The notes under the pieces: model-generated
What the model was told of the DNA's origin: nothing
Database searches by the model: none
What the model saw: only the letters and a program-made list of their open reading frames with translations
Source of the DNA: Chromera velia
Taxonomy: Eukaryota > Sar > Chromeraceae
NCBI GenBank assembly: GCA_018398765.1
Contig: JAHBMJ010003437.1
Location: forward strand, 20,001-50,000
Length of the DNA stretch: 30,000 nucleotides
Direction of reading: 5' to 3'
In this document: positions 10,652-28,946 of the stretch, in pieces
How positions within the stretch are numbered: the stretch's first letter is position 1
Layout: each line of letters begins with the position of its first letter
Made by a program: the position numbers and the translations under genes

Positions 10652-13019
10652 TTATGGCTGCGGATGCACATAGGGTTGCAGAGGAGTGCTCAGACACTGG
10701 TGTTGCTGCGGTGCAGGTGTCTGCTGCGGCTGCTGGTGGATTGGTTGGGCGGACGAGGGCATCATCGGGGTTGACGTGACAGCAGCAGGCTGGGGCCCTG
10801 GGTAGGCACCCATTCTGCCGTGAGCGGAAGCGCCTGGCATTGTGTTTGCAGAGAAAGAGAAGGCCGCAACGGCCGGATTCGACTCCTTTGCCAGGAAGTC
10901 CGCTGCCTCCTCCTTTTTTAGGGCGCCAAGCAGGCCCGAAATTTCCGACTTTCGGATTTCAACTTTGATAGCCCGACATCTTGGAAGTCTTGTGGAGTTT
11001 CGGCGGGGGTCCGAAGGGTCCATTTCGATCATCGCACCATTCAACGCCTTCATGGCCTGGAATGCCTGTCGTGGGGACTCGAAAGAAAGGTGTGCAATGT
11101 TCTTTGACACACCGTTCTCGTGACGCATCACTTTGCAACCGACCACGACTCCGAGAGGGCGGGCGACACGGAGAATGTCTGCCTCATTTGCCCACTCAGG
11201 AAGTCGGCAAATGAACAGGTTGGACCTGCACACGCAGGCAGGCAGGCAGGCAAGCAGGCAGGCAGGAGAACATACATACGGGGGGCGAATGAACAAATGA
11301 AATCAAGTAGAGAACAGCCTCACGCAAGAGGAGAGAGGACGCAGGGAAACGGGGGGGGAGAGCGGAACCGAAAGAGGAAAGGTTTGCAGAAGAACTGGAC
11401 CCTGCGAGACCGACACACTACGGACACATACATAGAGGGAGAGAGAGCGAGAACGCACGAGAAACGGCCGCAAGGAAAGGGCACGAAAAAGAAACGCTGG
11501 AAAGCAGCAGCGCAGACCAATACACAGGTGTATGAAACACATAAAGAAGACGGGGGGACAAAAAGCAGACGGATGCAGACAAATCAATGATGGGAAGGAG
11601 AAAGTGAGGGGAGCACACACACACACACACACACACGAACGGGTCGGACTGTACTGCGGCAGGAAACTGCCCATGCATCCCAACAAACCAACGCACGCAC
11701 GAAAGAAAGAAAGAACAGACCCACCCCAAAGGACCACGCTCCGACACAGAGGTAGAGCCTGAAGGTCTGGAGGGCCCAGTCATGTGCTGGCTGCTTGGGA
11801 CTATCAGTCGACTTTTCGACCCCAATTCCGTCCCATCATTCCCCCCAAACTTCCCCCCCGCTGGTTGGTGCTGGTGAGGGACACCAAGCGGGGGGTTGTC
11901 TGGTGTTCCCTCCTCGAGGGGGAAGCCTGGAGGGTGCGGCTGTGGTGGCAAGTTAACTCCCCTCGCTCCACCTCCAACATAGGGCACCTGTCCACTCCCT
12001 TGAGGAATCCGGCCACCACCTGGCATCCCCGTGGCCACGGCATGTCCGTGATCAGGGGCGTATGGAGGGGGGGCTTCCTCGTGGAGAGGCGGCACAGCTG
12101 TACCTACGGGGTTTGGGCCGACTGGGGGCGGCGAGCTGCTTACAGGGACTGGAATAGCGCCCTGCGTTTGCGTTTGTCCTGGAGGAGAAGACTCTGAGCG
12201 CTGGACTCTCTCACTTTCGTCCGCCCTCGCCTGCACCCACGAGGAAAAGGAGGTGAGGTCAAAAGGGAAGGGCAAACAAGGAGGAGAGGTAAAGAAGGAA
12301 GGGCAGACAATCAGGAGAAGAGGTAAAGAAGGAAGGGCAGACAATCAGGAGAAGAGGTAAAGAAGGAAGGGCAGACAAGGAGAAGTGAAGAAGGAAAGCT
12401 GAACTGGAAAGCCCCGTGTGCAGCAAAGGGTGCATGGGGCAAGTCGGTACAAAGCCAGACCACAGCCCGAGACTTTCAGTCAAGTCCAGAAAGTGTCAGA
12501 ACGAAGCGAAACGAAAAGAGAGACGAAAGAAACGAAGAAGCTTGCTAGTTGACTGACGAGAAGGGTCTGAACCGCATGACGAAGCCCGGGGGTCCCGTCA
12601 ATCAGTGTTACCACTCTCGCAAGGCAACCCACGGGCATGAAAACGGCCTGCAAGTAGAATACGTGTGTAGGGGATGCAAACTGATCGAAACAACCAAAAA
12701 GCACCTAAATGAAAGAAAGTTGCGGGATGAGACGGCTTGTGAATGACAACAACGAAAGAGCTTGAAAAGCAGGTGCGCACAGATGCAGAACCCCCCATTC
12801 ATGAAAAGAACTGACGTCATGGTGTTGGCCTCCACATAAAGAACAGGAGAAGGGGGACGTAGAGTCACTGTACTGGCTGTAAAGGCATCTGGTGCAGAAG
12901 ACATGCCCACACGGCGCGACGCGAGGTTCCTGGTAGAGGGTCTGACACGAAGGACACTCAAGGGTGCTCTCAACCTCCTTCCATATGTCAGCCAAACGAC
13001 GGAAACTCTCACTGCTCAT
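10652..13019 (-). CDS. RING finger / proline-rich / RRM protein
   Basis: Exons on the minus strand are 13019-12816, 12647-12558, 12230-11725 and 11225-10652: 1374 nt, 457 residues. Introns are GTCAGT, GTCAGT and GTGGGT to CAG, with phases 0, 0, 2 all agreeing. Residues 22-62 are a canonical C3HC4 RING: Cys22, Cys25, Cys37, His39, Cys42, Cys45, Cys59, Cys62. This implies E3 ubiquitin ligase activity. Residues 99-266 are Pro/Gly-rich and probably disordered. Residues 267 to about 350 form one RRM with RNP2 LFICRL (270-275) and RNP1 KNIAHLSF (308-315). The C-terminal 100 residues are Pro/Gln-rich (QQPQQTPAPQQHQ) and end at TAA 10654-10652. In RNP1 the two usual aromatic RNA-stacking residues are Ile310 and His312, so RNA binding may be atypical. 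The ATG at 13019 opens the RING exon cleanly. RING plus RRM recalls CNOT4, but that RING is C4C4 and its layout differs, so I give no symbol. The gene is head to head with the kinesin. Confidence 0.85.
11234..11270. repeat. (GCAG)n tetranucleotide repeat at a 3' splice site
   Basis: CAGG units, read on the minus strand as CCTG, lie just upstream of the CAG acceptor of the RRM exon. They form part of its polypyrimidine-like tract. Confidence 0.8.
11613..11636. repeat. (CA)n microsatellite in intron 3 of the RING-RRM gene
   Basis: About 12 CA units inside the intron 11226-11724. The minus-strand frame that reads through this intron gives only Cys/Val repeats. Confidence 0.9.
12262..12395. repeat. 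~35-bp minisatellite in intron 2 of the RING-RRM gene
   Basis: A unit containing GAGGTAAAGAAGGAAGGGCAGACAA is repeated about three to four times with small changes at the ends of the array. It occupies much of the 327-bp intron 12231-12557. Read on the minus strand, the units are pyrimidine-rich. Confidence 0.85.
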
Positions 13020-13964
13020 TTCGGCTGAATGGGATCACTGCACTGCCTTAACTTTGCCCAAAGACTCAGTTCTCTTCTTCAAACATTCTTCAGTCGATAT
13101 TTTGAAAAGACACATGGTCCACAAGATTTTTGTCATGCAGTTAAATCGAGTTAAGCTCGGTGAGGTACTACTGTGGTTCTTTTGACATCTACTGGATGGG
13201 ACTGTGGCAAAGAAGACACTCCACTCTTCCTTAACTTCCTCCTAGCTTCTCAATTGGACTCCATGCTTTCAAAGGCATTCCGTGGCCTAAAAGAAGGTCC
13301 TCAATCACATGCAGCCGGGGGTCGGGGGCCACGCGGCACTGTCGAGTCAGTAGACGGCGTTGCGCGTACGTGCGTCAAATCGTTGGGCCGGCTGTGGGGA
13401 CCGCCCCGCCGGGACCTGATGGGCCCGGCGCGGCCCCGGAAAAACCAATCATGCAAAGAAGACGGTCCCGGAAGGCATCTTCGCACGATTTTCGTTGAAG
13501 TGCGCGCTCTCTTCATCGCTTTTCGAATCTCGAGGAAAAGACACATCTTCAACTTAGACTGAACAGAATGGCCAGAATGTCTGTCGCTCTTCCTAAGTGC
13601 GTCAGCGAGCGTTAGCCAAACCGTCTGAATATTCGAATGGCTTCCTGAGTAGTTCAGATCAAATACTTTCCCCCCGCAACCGGGCAGGGTTCAAAGACGT
13701 CAACGGATACGCATCACACAATGCTCTCTTGATTTGGTGTTGCGGTCCTCCGCGTGTTGGCCTGAAGAGGCAAAGAAATTCAGACACGGCTGAGCAAGGA
13801 AGGTGCTTCTCATTTTATCCCGAAACTGCATTCTCAAAGTCGCAAGGCGAAAAGTTGGCACACGTCAATCAATTAAAAAAAGGAACAAAAATCTTGGCGT
13901 CTCCGACCTTGAATCAGTTACCCCGCTGACCCCGTCGTCACTGTCTTGAGAGAAAGCATCAACA
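13020..13964. promoter_or_regulatory. Shared upstream region of the head-to-head gene pair
   Basis: The region lies between the ATG of the minus-strand RING-RRM gene (13019) and the tentative ATG of the plus-strand kinesin. It is likely to hold both promoters and both 5' untranslated regions. It includes a GC-rich block around 13310-13445. Plus-strand open frames at 13173-13562 and 13597-13929 have no recognisable domain, but they could contain unrecognised 5' exons of the kinesin. No TATA box or other motif was assigned with confidence. Confidence 0.45.
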
Positions 13965-22828
<8,864 letters not shown>

Positions 22829-24690
22829 TCGATCACTCCGTTGACTGCTGGCCTGTCGTTTTTTCTTCCTCACTCACATACGGAGAGCGGGATGAGACGG
22901 ACTCAAAAAGAAAACATAGATGGGGAGGTAGGGAAGGAAGAGAGGGTGGGGGGCAGTAGGGCTGGGAATCTCTCTCGGTGTCCGTTTCTGCTTGCAGTAA
23001 AATGAAGAAGAAGCGGCGTCGAACGAGGGGAGGGAGGGGCCTCTACTGCTCTAATTATTTGAAGTGCTTCCTTTTTTAATGTAATTTTTCTCTCCTTTCT
23101 TCAAAACAAAGTCCTTCCTTTCTTCCCTTATACATCGACCCTTTCAATTCAACTATTTCACTCATCTTTTGTCGTCAAATAAGCCTCCCGGAGGGTCTGA
23201 GTGTTTTTTTTCTCTTCCATTCTTTCGTTCGTTCACAGAAGCTGACCCCTTCTTCCTATGCAAATCTGTAGTACTCGAAGTTAAGACCTGCATGGCTCAA
23301 CTGTGTGGTCGGGAACGGAACCGAAGAGAACGGGAGGGGGGAGAACGATGAGTCCAGACAGACAGACGGAAGGAGGGGAGGGAACAGATAGCTAGCTGAT
23401 GTGGTGACCGGATTCGCTTTTGATTCCCTTCATTTTTCCGTTCTTTCCTGTCTTTTGTTTCTGCTAAGCTAAGCACACCCTCTCCCTCCACCCTGACCTC
23501 CCTCGCCCATTCAACTCACGCAACCTCCACATAACCCTCCCTGACGGGTCGCGTTTTTTCCCTTCCAGCTTCTTTGCTTGTTTGTGTTATCTCGATAGTC
23601 AATCAAGCAACAGACCGTCAATCTCATCTGACCACTCATTCGTTGGGTTTTTGTTTCTTTGACACTTCCCTTGAGATCGACTTCCTCGATTTTGTTGGTT
23701 CTCTTTTCCCTTTTCCATTTCGACCCATTCTGGAATGGAGGCAATTAACATCCTTCCTTCTGTTGGGTTTAGAAAGAAAGGAAGTCGTCATCATGGGTCT
23801 GTCTCACTGGAACCAAAAAGCGTGACGAATCCAATCGCCATCTCACTCGTCACTTCGCCTGTCTTTTTCGGTGCAAAAAGACGCGAGAGCCCTTTTTCGT
23901 TTGCTCCCTTCCGCCATGCAGCTCCCGTTCAGTCGGTTTCCCGTCCTCCTCTCTTTGTTTTGGCCCCTGTACACTGTCTTCATAGGCCCCAGTGTGTGGA
24001 CAGAAACGAAACGGGAATGAAGGAACATAAGGAAAGCAGCTGCTTTGGAGAGAGAGGCAAAGAGCAGCAGAGTTTCCCTCCCTGTGTTGGTGCATTTCTC
24101 TTCATCCAAATCATGGATGCAAGAGATGGGGGGACGTTCTTCATTGATTCTTCTCGATCCTGTTCCCGTTTGCATGTGTGTGACAAGCATGCACAGAGGG
24201 AATTAAAATTCCATGGAGCCATTGGGCAGTCGGGGCTGGTTCATACGTCTTTGGAACAGAAATGAGGATCGATCGATGGGGTCTTCGAATGCATTAATTG
24301 TTTAATTGATAAAGTATCCCCTTCTCATTCAGTCAATTCCGGATGTTCCATCAGTCTTCCTCTCTCCCCGTCCATGTTCCCTCCGTCTTGGTTTCATGTA
24401 ATGCCAATAGAAAAATAATTCACAATACATGCACCTTATCACAGTGGATCCTTGACTAACTTAATCATAGATGTATATGCAAAAGCATATTCGTACTCTT
24501 TGATTTTTTAGTAGTGATTGCTAGTTTTACTGTTTTAGCTAGTTTAAATAGTATTTTAATACTTTTTATATTAAAATGTATTGCTAGATGTTGTTCTTAA
24601 ATATTATTTAATATATTGCTTACGATATGCAATGCTTAGAGTTATTTAGAGTTATTAAAACTCGTTGTATTTAACACACCTACCTAGACT
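22829..24690. other. Downstream of kinesin, no firm gene
   Basis: The kinesin 3' untranslated region should start here, but I see no convincing AATAAA close to the stop. The plus strand is open from an ATG at 23735 to 24265 (176 codons), and the minus strand is open over 23843-24190. Neither shows a known domain, and both frames are Ser/Lys/Arg-rich in the way of the surrounding non-coding DNA. From about 24400 the base composition turns clearly AT-rich. Confidence 0.4.
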
Positions 24691-24912
24691 ACCCTCAGGT
24701 GAGTGCCTGATCTGGTGTTGATTCACACTGGGGAATTTAAAAGTCATGTGCACGAAGTAGCACTAAGAATTTTTATACGAATTTCCGATACTTTTCAGAG
24801 CCTCGGATTACCTCGGATTTACCTGAGCTGCCCTCCGCGAGGATGCACAAGCGTAGTTCTTGCATTTGCACTTACTTTCGCACATATTCACGTGTGAACA
24901 AACTTGCATTTT
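24691..24912 (+). repeat. Interspersed repeat, arm A (inverted copy at 28293-28493)
   Basis: Starts ACCCTCAGGTGAGTGC and includes AGAATTTTTATA, TTTCAGAGCCTCGGATTTAC-like wording, TGAGCTGCCCTC and GTGTGAACAAACTTG. The same series of blocks, with moderate divergence, is found in reverse complement at 28293-28493. This is either a dispersed repeat family or the ends of one 3.8-kb element. Confidence 0.7.
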
Positions 24913-25163
24913 AAGCTAGTGCTATCTATGAAAAACTGCGTGAATATTGATCATGCCTCAATTTCCTGTCTCTCTCGTAAGCTAGACATGTAAAGGTTTA
25001 AGGCATATCAGAAGTCGCTTATAATTTGCACCAGCAGCAGTCTTCGAGAGGTACCTTTTCCACCAAAGAGCTAGGGGGAAGGAAGAACTTTCCGCAGCAG
25101 TCATTTTGATGATTGACAAACAAAAAGTGGCCTTTCGACCACATGATTGGGTATAGAACTCAC

Positions 25164-25504
25164 CGAAGAGGCCATCTACATACGGCTTGGCCACTGAAAC
25201 CGCTTTCATTCGCAAAGGCAAGCTGTGTTGTCACTGGTGAATTCTTTTTTGATTGGTTTGGACAGGCGTTGGCTTTGTAAGCATAGGCTTCATTGTCCAA
25301 CAGACTTTCTAGAATAGACACGCATGCAAACATATTTACGACACCTGACTCTCCCGCAACTTTCAGAATCCTGACCTCGTCAGCTCTGTGTAGGCTTCTT
25401 CTTTCAGTTGAGAAAGCATTCCTTGTTGATTGGTCAGTGACTCTCTGTTTTTTTGGTAAGGCCTCGTTTACGTTGAAATGTCCTGTCTTTACTTTTGAGT
25501 ACAT
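25164..25504 (-). CDS. Weak hypothetical exon, minus strand
   Basis: An ATG at 25504 opens 113 codons of ordinary amino-acid composition, reaching a GTGAGT at 25163-25158 that could be a donor (phase 2). Without splicing the frame stops at 25160. No domain is recognised, and the plus strand is also open over much of the same DNA (25293-25574). It lies inside the region bounded by the inverted repeat arms, so it may be element-derived or chance. Confidence 0.15.
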
Positions 25505-25587
25505 GTATACTTGTTTCAGTGTGTCAGGGAACGAGCAGTTATGCGTAAAGGGAAAGCTCCACTTGGACCTGTAGGACCTGTAGGCAA

Positions 25588-25908
25588 ATGTTTCAAGGAA
25601 TCTCCACAGCTTATATATTACATGAACAGTTTCGCAGTGGCTTGAAAATGGTAACTAAAGCGGTCCAACCCTGCATGGTGTTTGCACACTGTTTGTATGG
25701 TCAATTGTTTAACCTGAGTTCAGCTCATCTCATTCCCCTCGGAATATCTGCATTCAGCACAGCCATGCAGGACCTGGTCGATCATGAGTGTGTAAAATAT
25801 TTTGGTGTGTACCATAGAACTTCAACATGGGGTATAGGCCAGGCTTCCCCAAACCCGACGGCCCGGAGGACACACTCGAGAATCCCGCGCGCGCGTTCAT
25901 ATATATGA
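25588..25908 (+). CDS. Weak hypothetical ORF, 106 codons
   Basis: ATG to stop without interruption. The first 80 residues have mixed, protein-like composition; the last 20 are Pro/Arg-rich. No signal peptide, membrane segment or known domain could be assigned. It could be a decayed piece of a mobile element. Confidence 0.15.
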   Translation: MFQGISTAYILHEQFRSGLKMVTKAVQPCMVFAHCLYGQLFNLSSAHLIPLGISAFSTAMQDLVDHECVKYFGVYHRTSTWGIGQASPNPTARRTHSRIPRARSYI

Positions 25909-25959
25909 AAGACCTGAAAGGAAAGATCAGGTCAGAAGAGCTGCATCCAGCACCAGTTT

Positions 25960-26125
25960 TAGATTACATAGACACTGCGTAGAAAAGAGACGGTAATGTG
26001 AGATGTATAGAGTCTGACACTGTATTGAAAGGAGATGGTCATAGATTATATAGACACTGTGTGGAAAGGAGACGGTCATGCGAGAATCTGATGTATAAAC
26101 AGTGTTACTGTATTGAAAGGAAACC
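25960..26125 (+). repeat. Array 1 of a ~40-bp tandem repeat (about 4 units)
   Basis: Unit consensus is roughly AGATTGTATAGACACTGTGT, then TGAAAGGAGACGGTCATGCG. Four diverged units occur here, and three more at 26687-26815 in the same orientation. Confidence 0.8.
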
Positions 26126-26686
26126 TTCTTCTTCTCTTTGTAGATGAGACATTCATACTTCCCTTTCACAATCTCTCCTTTGTCATTTTTCTTCTTTGTT
26201 CCTTCTATAAGAGTCTGGTTGAAGAAGACTTTGAAAATCTATTCGAGGGGGAGGGCGGACATTTTAGAACGACATGGTTTGATACTTGACAGGCTCTTCT
26301 ACAGCAACAAAGCTGACAGACAGACGCTGCTGCTTGGCATCATTCGTAGATCGAGCAGTTTTTTACGGTCATTTTGTATGCAAAACTGTACAAAACTGTA
26401 GCGATTATGACTATCATATAAGAGGTAGCGTATATATATGTACATGCTGTAGCGGTGTATAAGCGGTGCCGTAGCGGCGTATGTGGCCTACACTCGTGCG
26501 GCTACGGCGCGGGGCGGCACGGTGCGGCCAGCACCTCCTAAACAACAAGTTAAAGCTGAAAGTGCATTACTTCACTTTACTTATCAATTAATTGCCAATA
26601 ATTGCTTTTAGCCGGCTTGAGCCAAACAATAATTGCTTGCAATTAATTGCAATAATTGCAATAACAATAATTGCTTCCCTAGCACT
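26126..26686. other. Spacer between the two repeat arrays
   Basis: Contains an 85-codon plus-strand ORF at 26144-26401 (low support), a GC-rich block at 26450-26535 (GTAGCGGCGTA and GCGGGGCGGCAC wording) that stands out from the AT-rich surroundings, and an AATAATTGC-rich stretch at 26585-26677. Confidence 0.5.
26585..26677. repeat. AATAATTGC / AATTAATTGC short-motif cluster
   Basis: Seven or more copies of AATTGC-containing words, many able to pair with their neighbours because AATT is self-complementary, broken once by a GCCGGCTTGAGCC segment. Confidence 0.7.
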
Positions 26687-26815
26687 GACGGTCATAGATT
26701 GTATAGACACTATGTTGAAAGGAAAACATGCGAGATATATAGACACTGTGTTGAAAGGAGACGGTTATGCAAGATTGTATAGACACTGTATTGAAAGGAG
26801 ACAGTCATGCGAGAA
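26687..26815 (+). repeat. Array 2 of the ~40-bp tandem repeat (3 units)
   Basis: Three units with TATAGACACT and TTGAAAGGA cores, closer to one another than those of array 1. Confidence 0.85.
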
Positions 26816-27267
26816 ACATGATAGAGCATGCATGGCATGATTGCATGCGCTGCACAAAGAAGAGAAGGGCATATAGGGAGGACATTTTTCAAGTTGCCAC
26901 TCATTGGTAGGCGTCGAGCTGTAGGGGTTGGGCCATGCATCATATCATCCGTTTACAGGCTTCACATGTGACATTTCTGAGGGAGTCATGATATGAGTAA
27001 GTCTGACAGTATGTGCAATTTTTTGTACATAATTTTCTGTGCTCCTCGAAAGACGGCGCCCAAGCGCACTCACCTAATTTATAGACAGACACACGGCTTT
27101 TCCGCATATACAAACATGTCCACGAAGCTGTTCATACGAAGACAGTACTTTAAAAAATGAACATCGTGAACGTGCCTATGAGGCCTTGTATCCATTCTTG
27201 TGTGTCGATCCCTCTCTTTCGAAAAGGTATTCATTCTCCCGAGGACGTGCGTACATAAAGTTCTGTA

Positions 27268-27288
27268 TGATGTGTGTGTGTGTGTATA

Positions 27289-27326
<38 letters not shown>

Positions 27327-27375
27327 TGTGTATATATATATGTGTGTGTGTATATATATGTGCGCGCGCGTGCGC
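27268..27375. repeat. Compound (TG)n / (TATA)n / (GCGC)n microsatellite
   Basis: GT dinucleotides alternate with TATATATA blocks and end in GTGCGCGCGCGTGCGC. Confidence 0.9.
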
Positions 27376-27963
27376 ATCATTTTTAATTTCTCTGTTTCTT
27401 GTAGTAGAATGACTTTATCGTTCCACAGGGCAGAGCTTTTTTCTAATGCGAGTATGCAAATGACTGCTTGCATGTCTACTGCATGCAGGGCTCTAAGTTT
27501 CTCCCTAATGGAGCTGAACTGCCAGTGTTGACCTCCCTGTGCACTATCCAGTCTGTCCTCCTCTTCAATACCGCCTCATGGGAGGTCAGCGCTTGAAACA
27601 GAAATCTTTATGAATCCATCAGTGTGTTCGATCGGTCGAGATGTTCTGATACCGCTGAAGTCTGCATACGCAAATGACCAAACGCGGACGCCCTTGTGGA
27701 CATGCAGGTCTACTATACTTACGCTTTTTTTTTTTAGCCACACGTCATTCTCCTATGCAGGGAGTTTGATCCCAAGATTAAAAATTCCAAATTCAGCACC
27801 GACCGCGTGCGGGCCTACGCACGGAAATAATGCATGCATTGATTAGCATGCATGTACGTGTGTCTAAAAAAAAAAGCCCCCCCATTTTTATGCGCGTGAT
27901 CGAGGTATAAGTGCCTTAGAAGTGAAATTATCCGGCTGGGGATACTTAAGTGATAGGCTAGGT

Positions 27964-28202
27964 GTTTTGACGGGCAATCATATTTGACGGGCCAGGCTAT
28001 ATTTGACGGGCCAGGCTATATTTTGACAGGCCAGGGATATTTGACGGGTTCGGTGATCGATCTTGACTGGCTGACTTTTTAAACACACCATAAATGTTTG
28101 ACGGGCCAGGAATATTTGATGGGCCAGGCTATTTTGACGGGCTAGGGATATTTAACAGACCTGGTAATCTTGACCGGCTTACTTTTTTGACAGGCCAGGC
28201 TA
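27964..28202 (+). repeat. Array of ~19-bp TTTGACGGGCCAGG-type repeats
   Basis: About twelve units close to TTTGACGGGCCAGGCTATA. Two adjacent units near 27988-28025 are identical. Others differ at a few bases or carry inserts such as the AAACACACC stretch near 28081. The array ends about 90 bp before inverted arm B. Confidence 0.85.
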
Positions 28203-28292
28203 GTAATATAAGTAAGGCATGTATGCACATGCATTAATTCATGTATGCATAGATTTTTTATATGAAAAACATGCAAAAAATCTTTAATTTTT

Positions 28293-28493
28293 ATACAAGT
28301 TTGTTTACGCGCATTCGCATGTGAAGGTATGTGTGCAAGTAGTTTGTGTGTCCTCGAAGGGCAGCTCAAGTAAATCCAAGGCCCTGAGAAGCATTAGAAA
28401 TTTATATAAAAATTCTATATACATATGATTTTCAAGTACCGCTGCCTGAGTGATCACCATGTGAATGCCCAATGACGCACTCACCTGAGGGTG
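28293..28493 (-). repeat. Interspersed repeat, arm B (inverted copy of 24691-24912)
   Basis: Read on the minus strand it begins ACCCTCAGGTGAGTGC and follows arm A block by block to AAACTTGTAT. Divergence is clear but the order is kept throughout. Confidence 0.7.
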
Positions 28494-28688
28494 GGTGTGC
28501 CTCTGTAATATTAACATTTTTAGCCACACTGATCGTCACGTTGCCTTGGAGAGGCAGCTCAGCTTGCTGAAATCAACGGAGAGACTAGGAGAGACCCTGA
28601 GATCGCACGCAAGCTCATCATTCTTTGGGGAGGCAGGGGATTAATGTCCTAAAAAATTATATAACAGAAAGTGTCGGCTGTCAGCGTA

Positions 28689-28946
28689 ATGCCTATAAAG
28701 CCTGTGGCGTTTGTGCGTAAACGCCGCGGGGCCGTAGAGCGCGCCGCGGAGGAAAGTTTTCTCGTGTCTGCGCCGTACCACGAAGCAACTCTCCAAGCTA
28801 CTCTGTGGAGTCTTGCTGCAAACCATTCACAGACTTGTCAAAACACAGTGAAAACATGCATACCAAAGAGCCCCCCGAAAAGTTTTGGCACCTGCGGCGC
28901 AAAGAAGAGACCGTTTGTTCGTTTTATGAGTGATGAGGATATATGA
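28689..28946 (+). CDS. Unidentified small ORF, 85 codons
   Basis: ATG at 28689 to TGA at 28944-28946. The product is basic (starts MPIKPVAFVRKRRG, ends RFMSDEDI) with five cysteines. Codon use looks ordinary and the surrounding DNA is not low-complexity, which sets it apart from most short frames in the window. No family is recognised. It could be a single exon of a larger gene. Confidence 0.25.
   Translation: MPIKPVAFVRKRRGAVERAAEESFLVSAPYHEATLQATLWSLAANHSQTCQNTVKTCIPKSPPKSFGTCGAKKRPFVRFMSDEDI

Noticed and set aside
11418-12344. Single 308-codon minus-strand ORF as an intact protein
   Set aside because: Only 12230-11725 is exon. Its two ends run into introns, and splicing at the GTGGGT donor joins it in phase to the RRM exon.
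23735-24265. 176-codon plus-strand ORF downstream of the kinesin
   Set aside because: No domain, composition like the surrounding non-coding DNA, and the opposite strand equally open.
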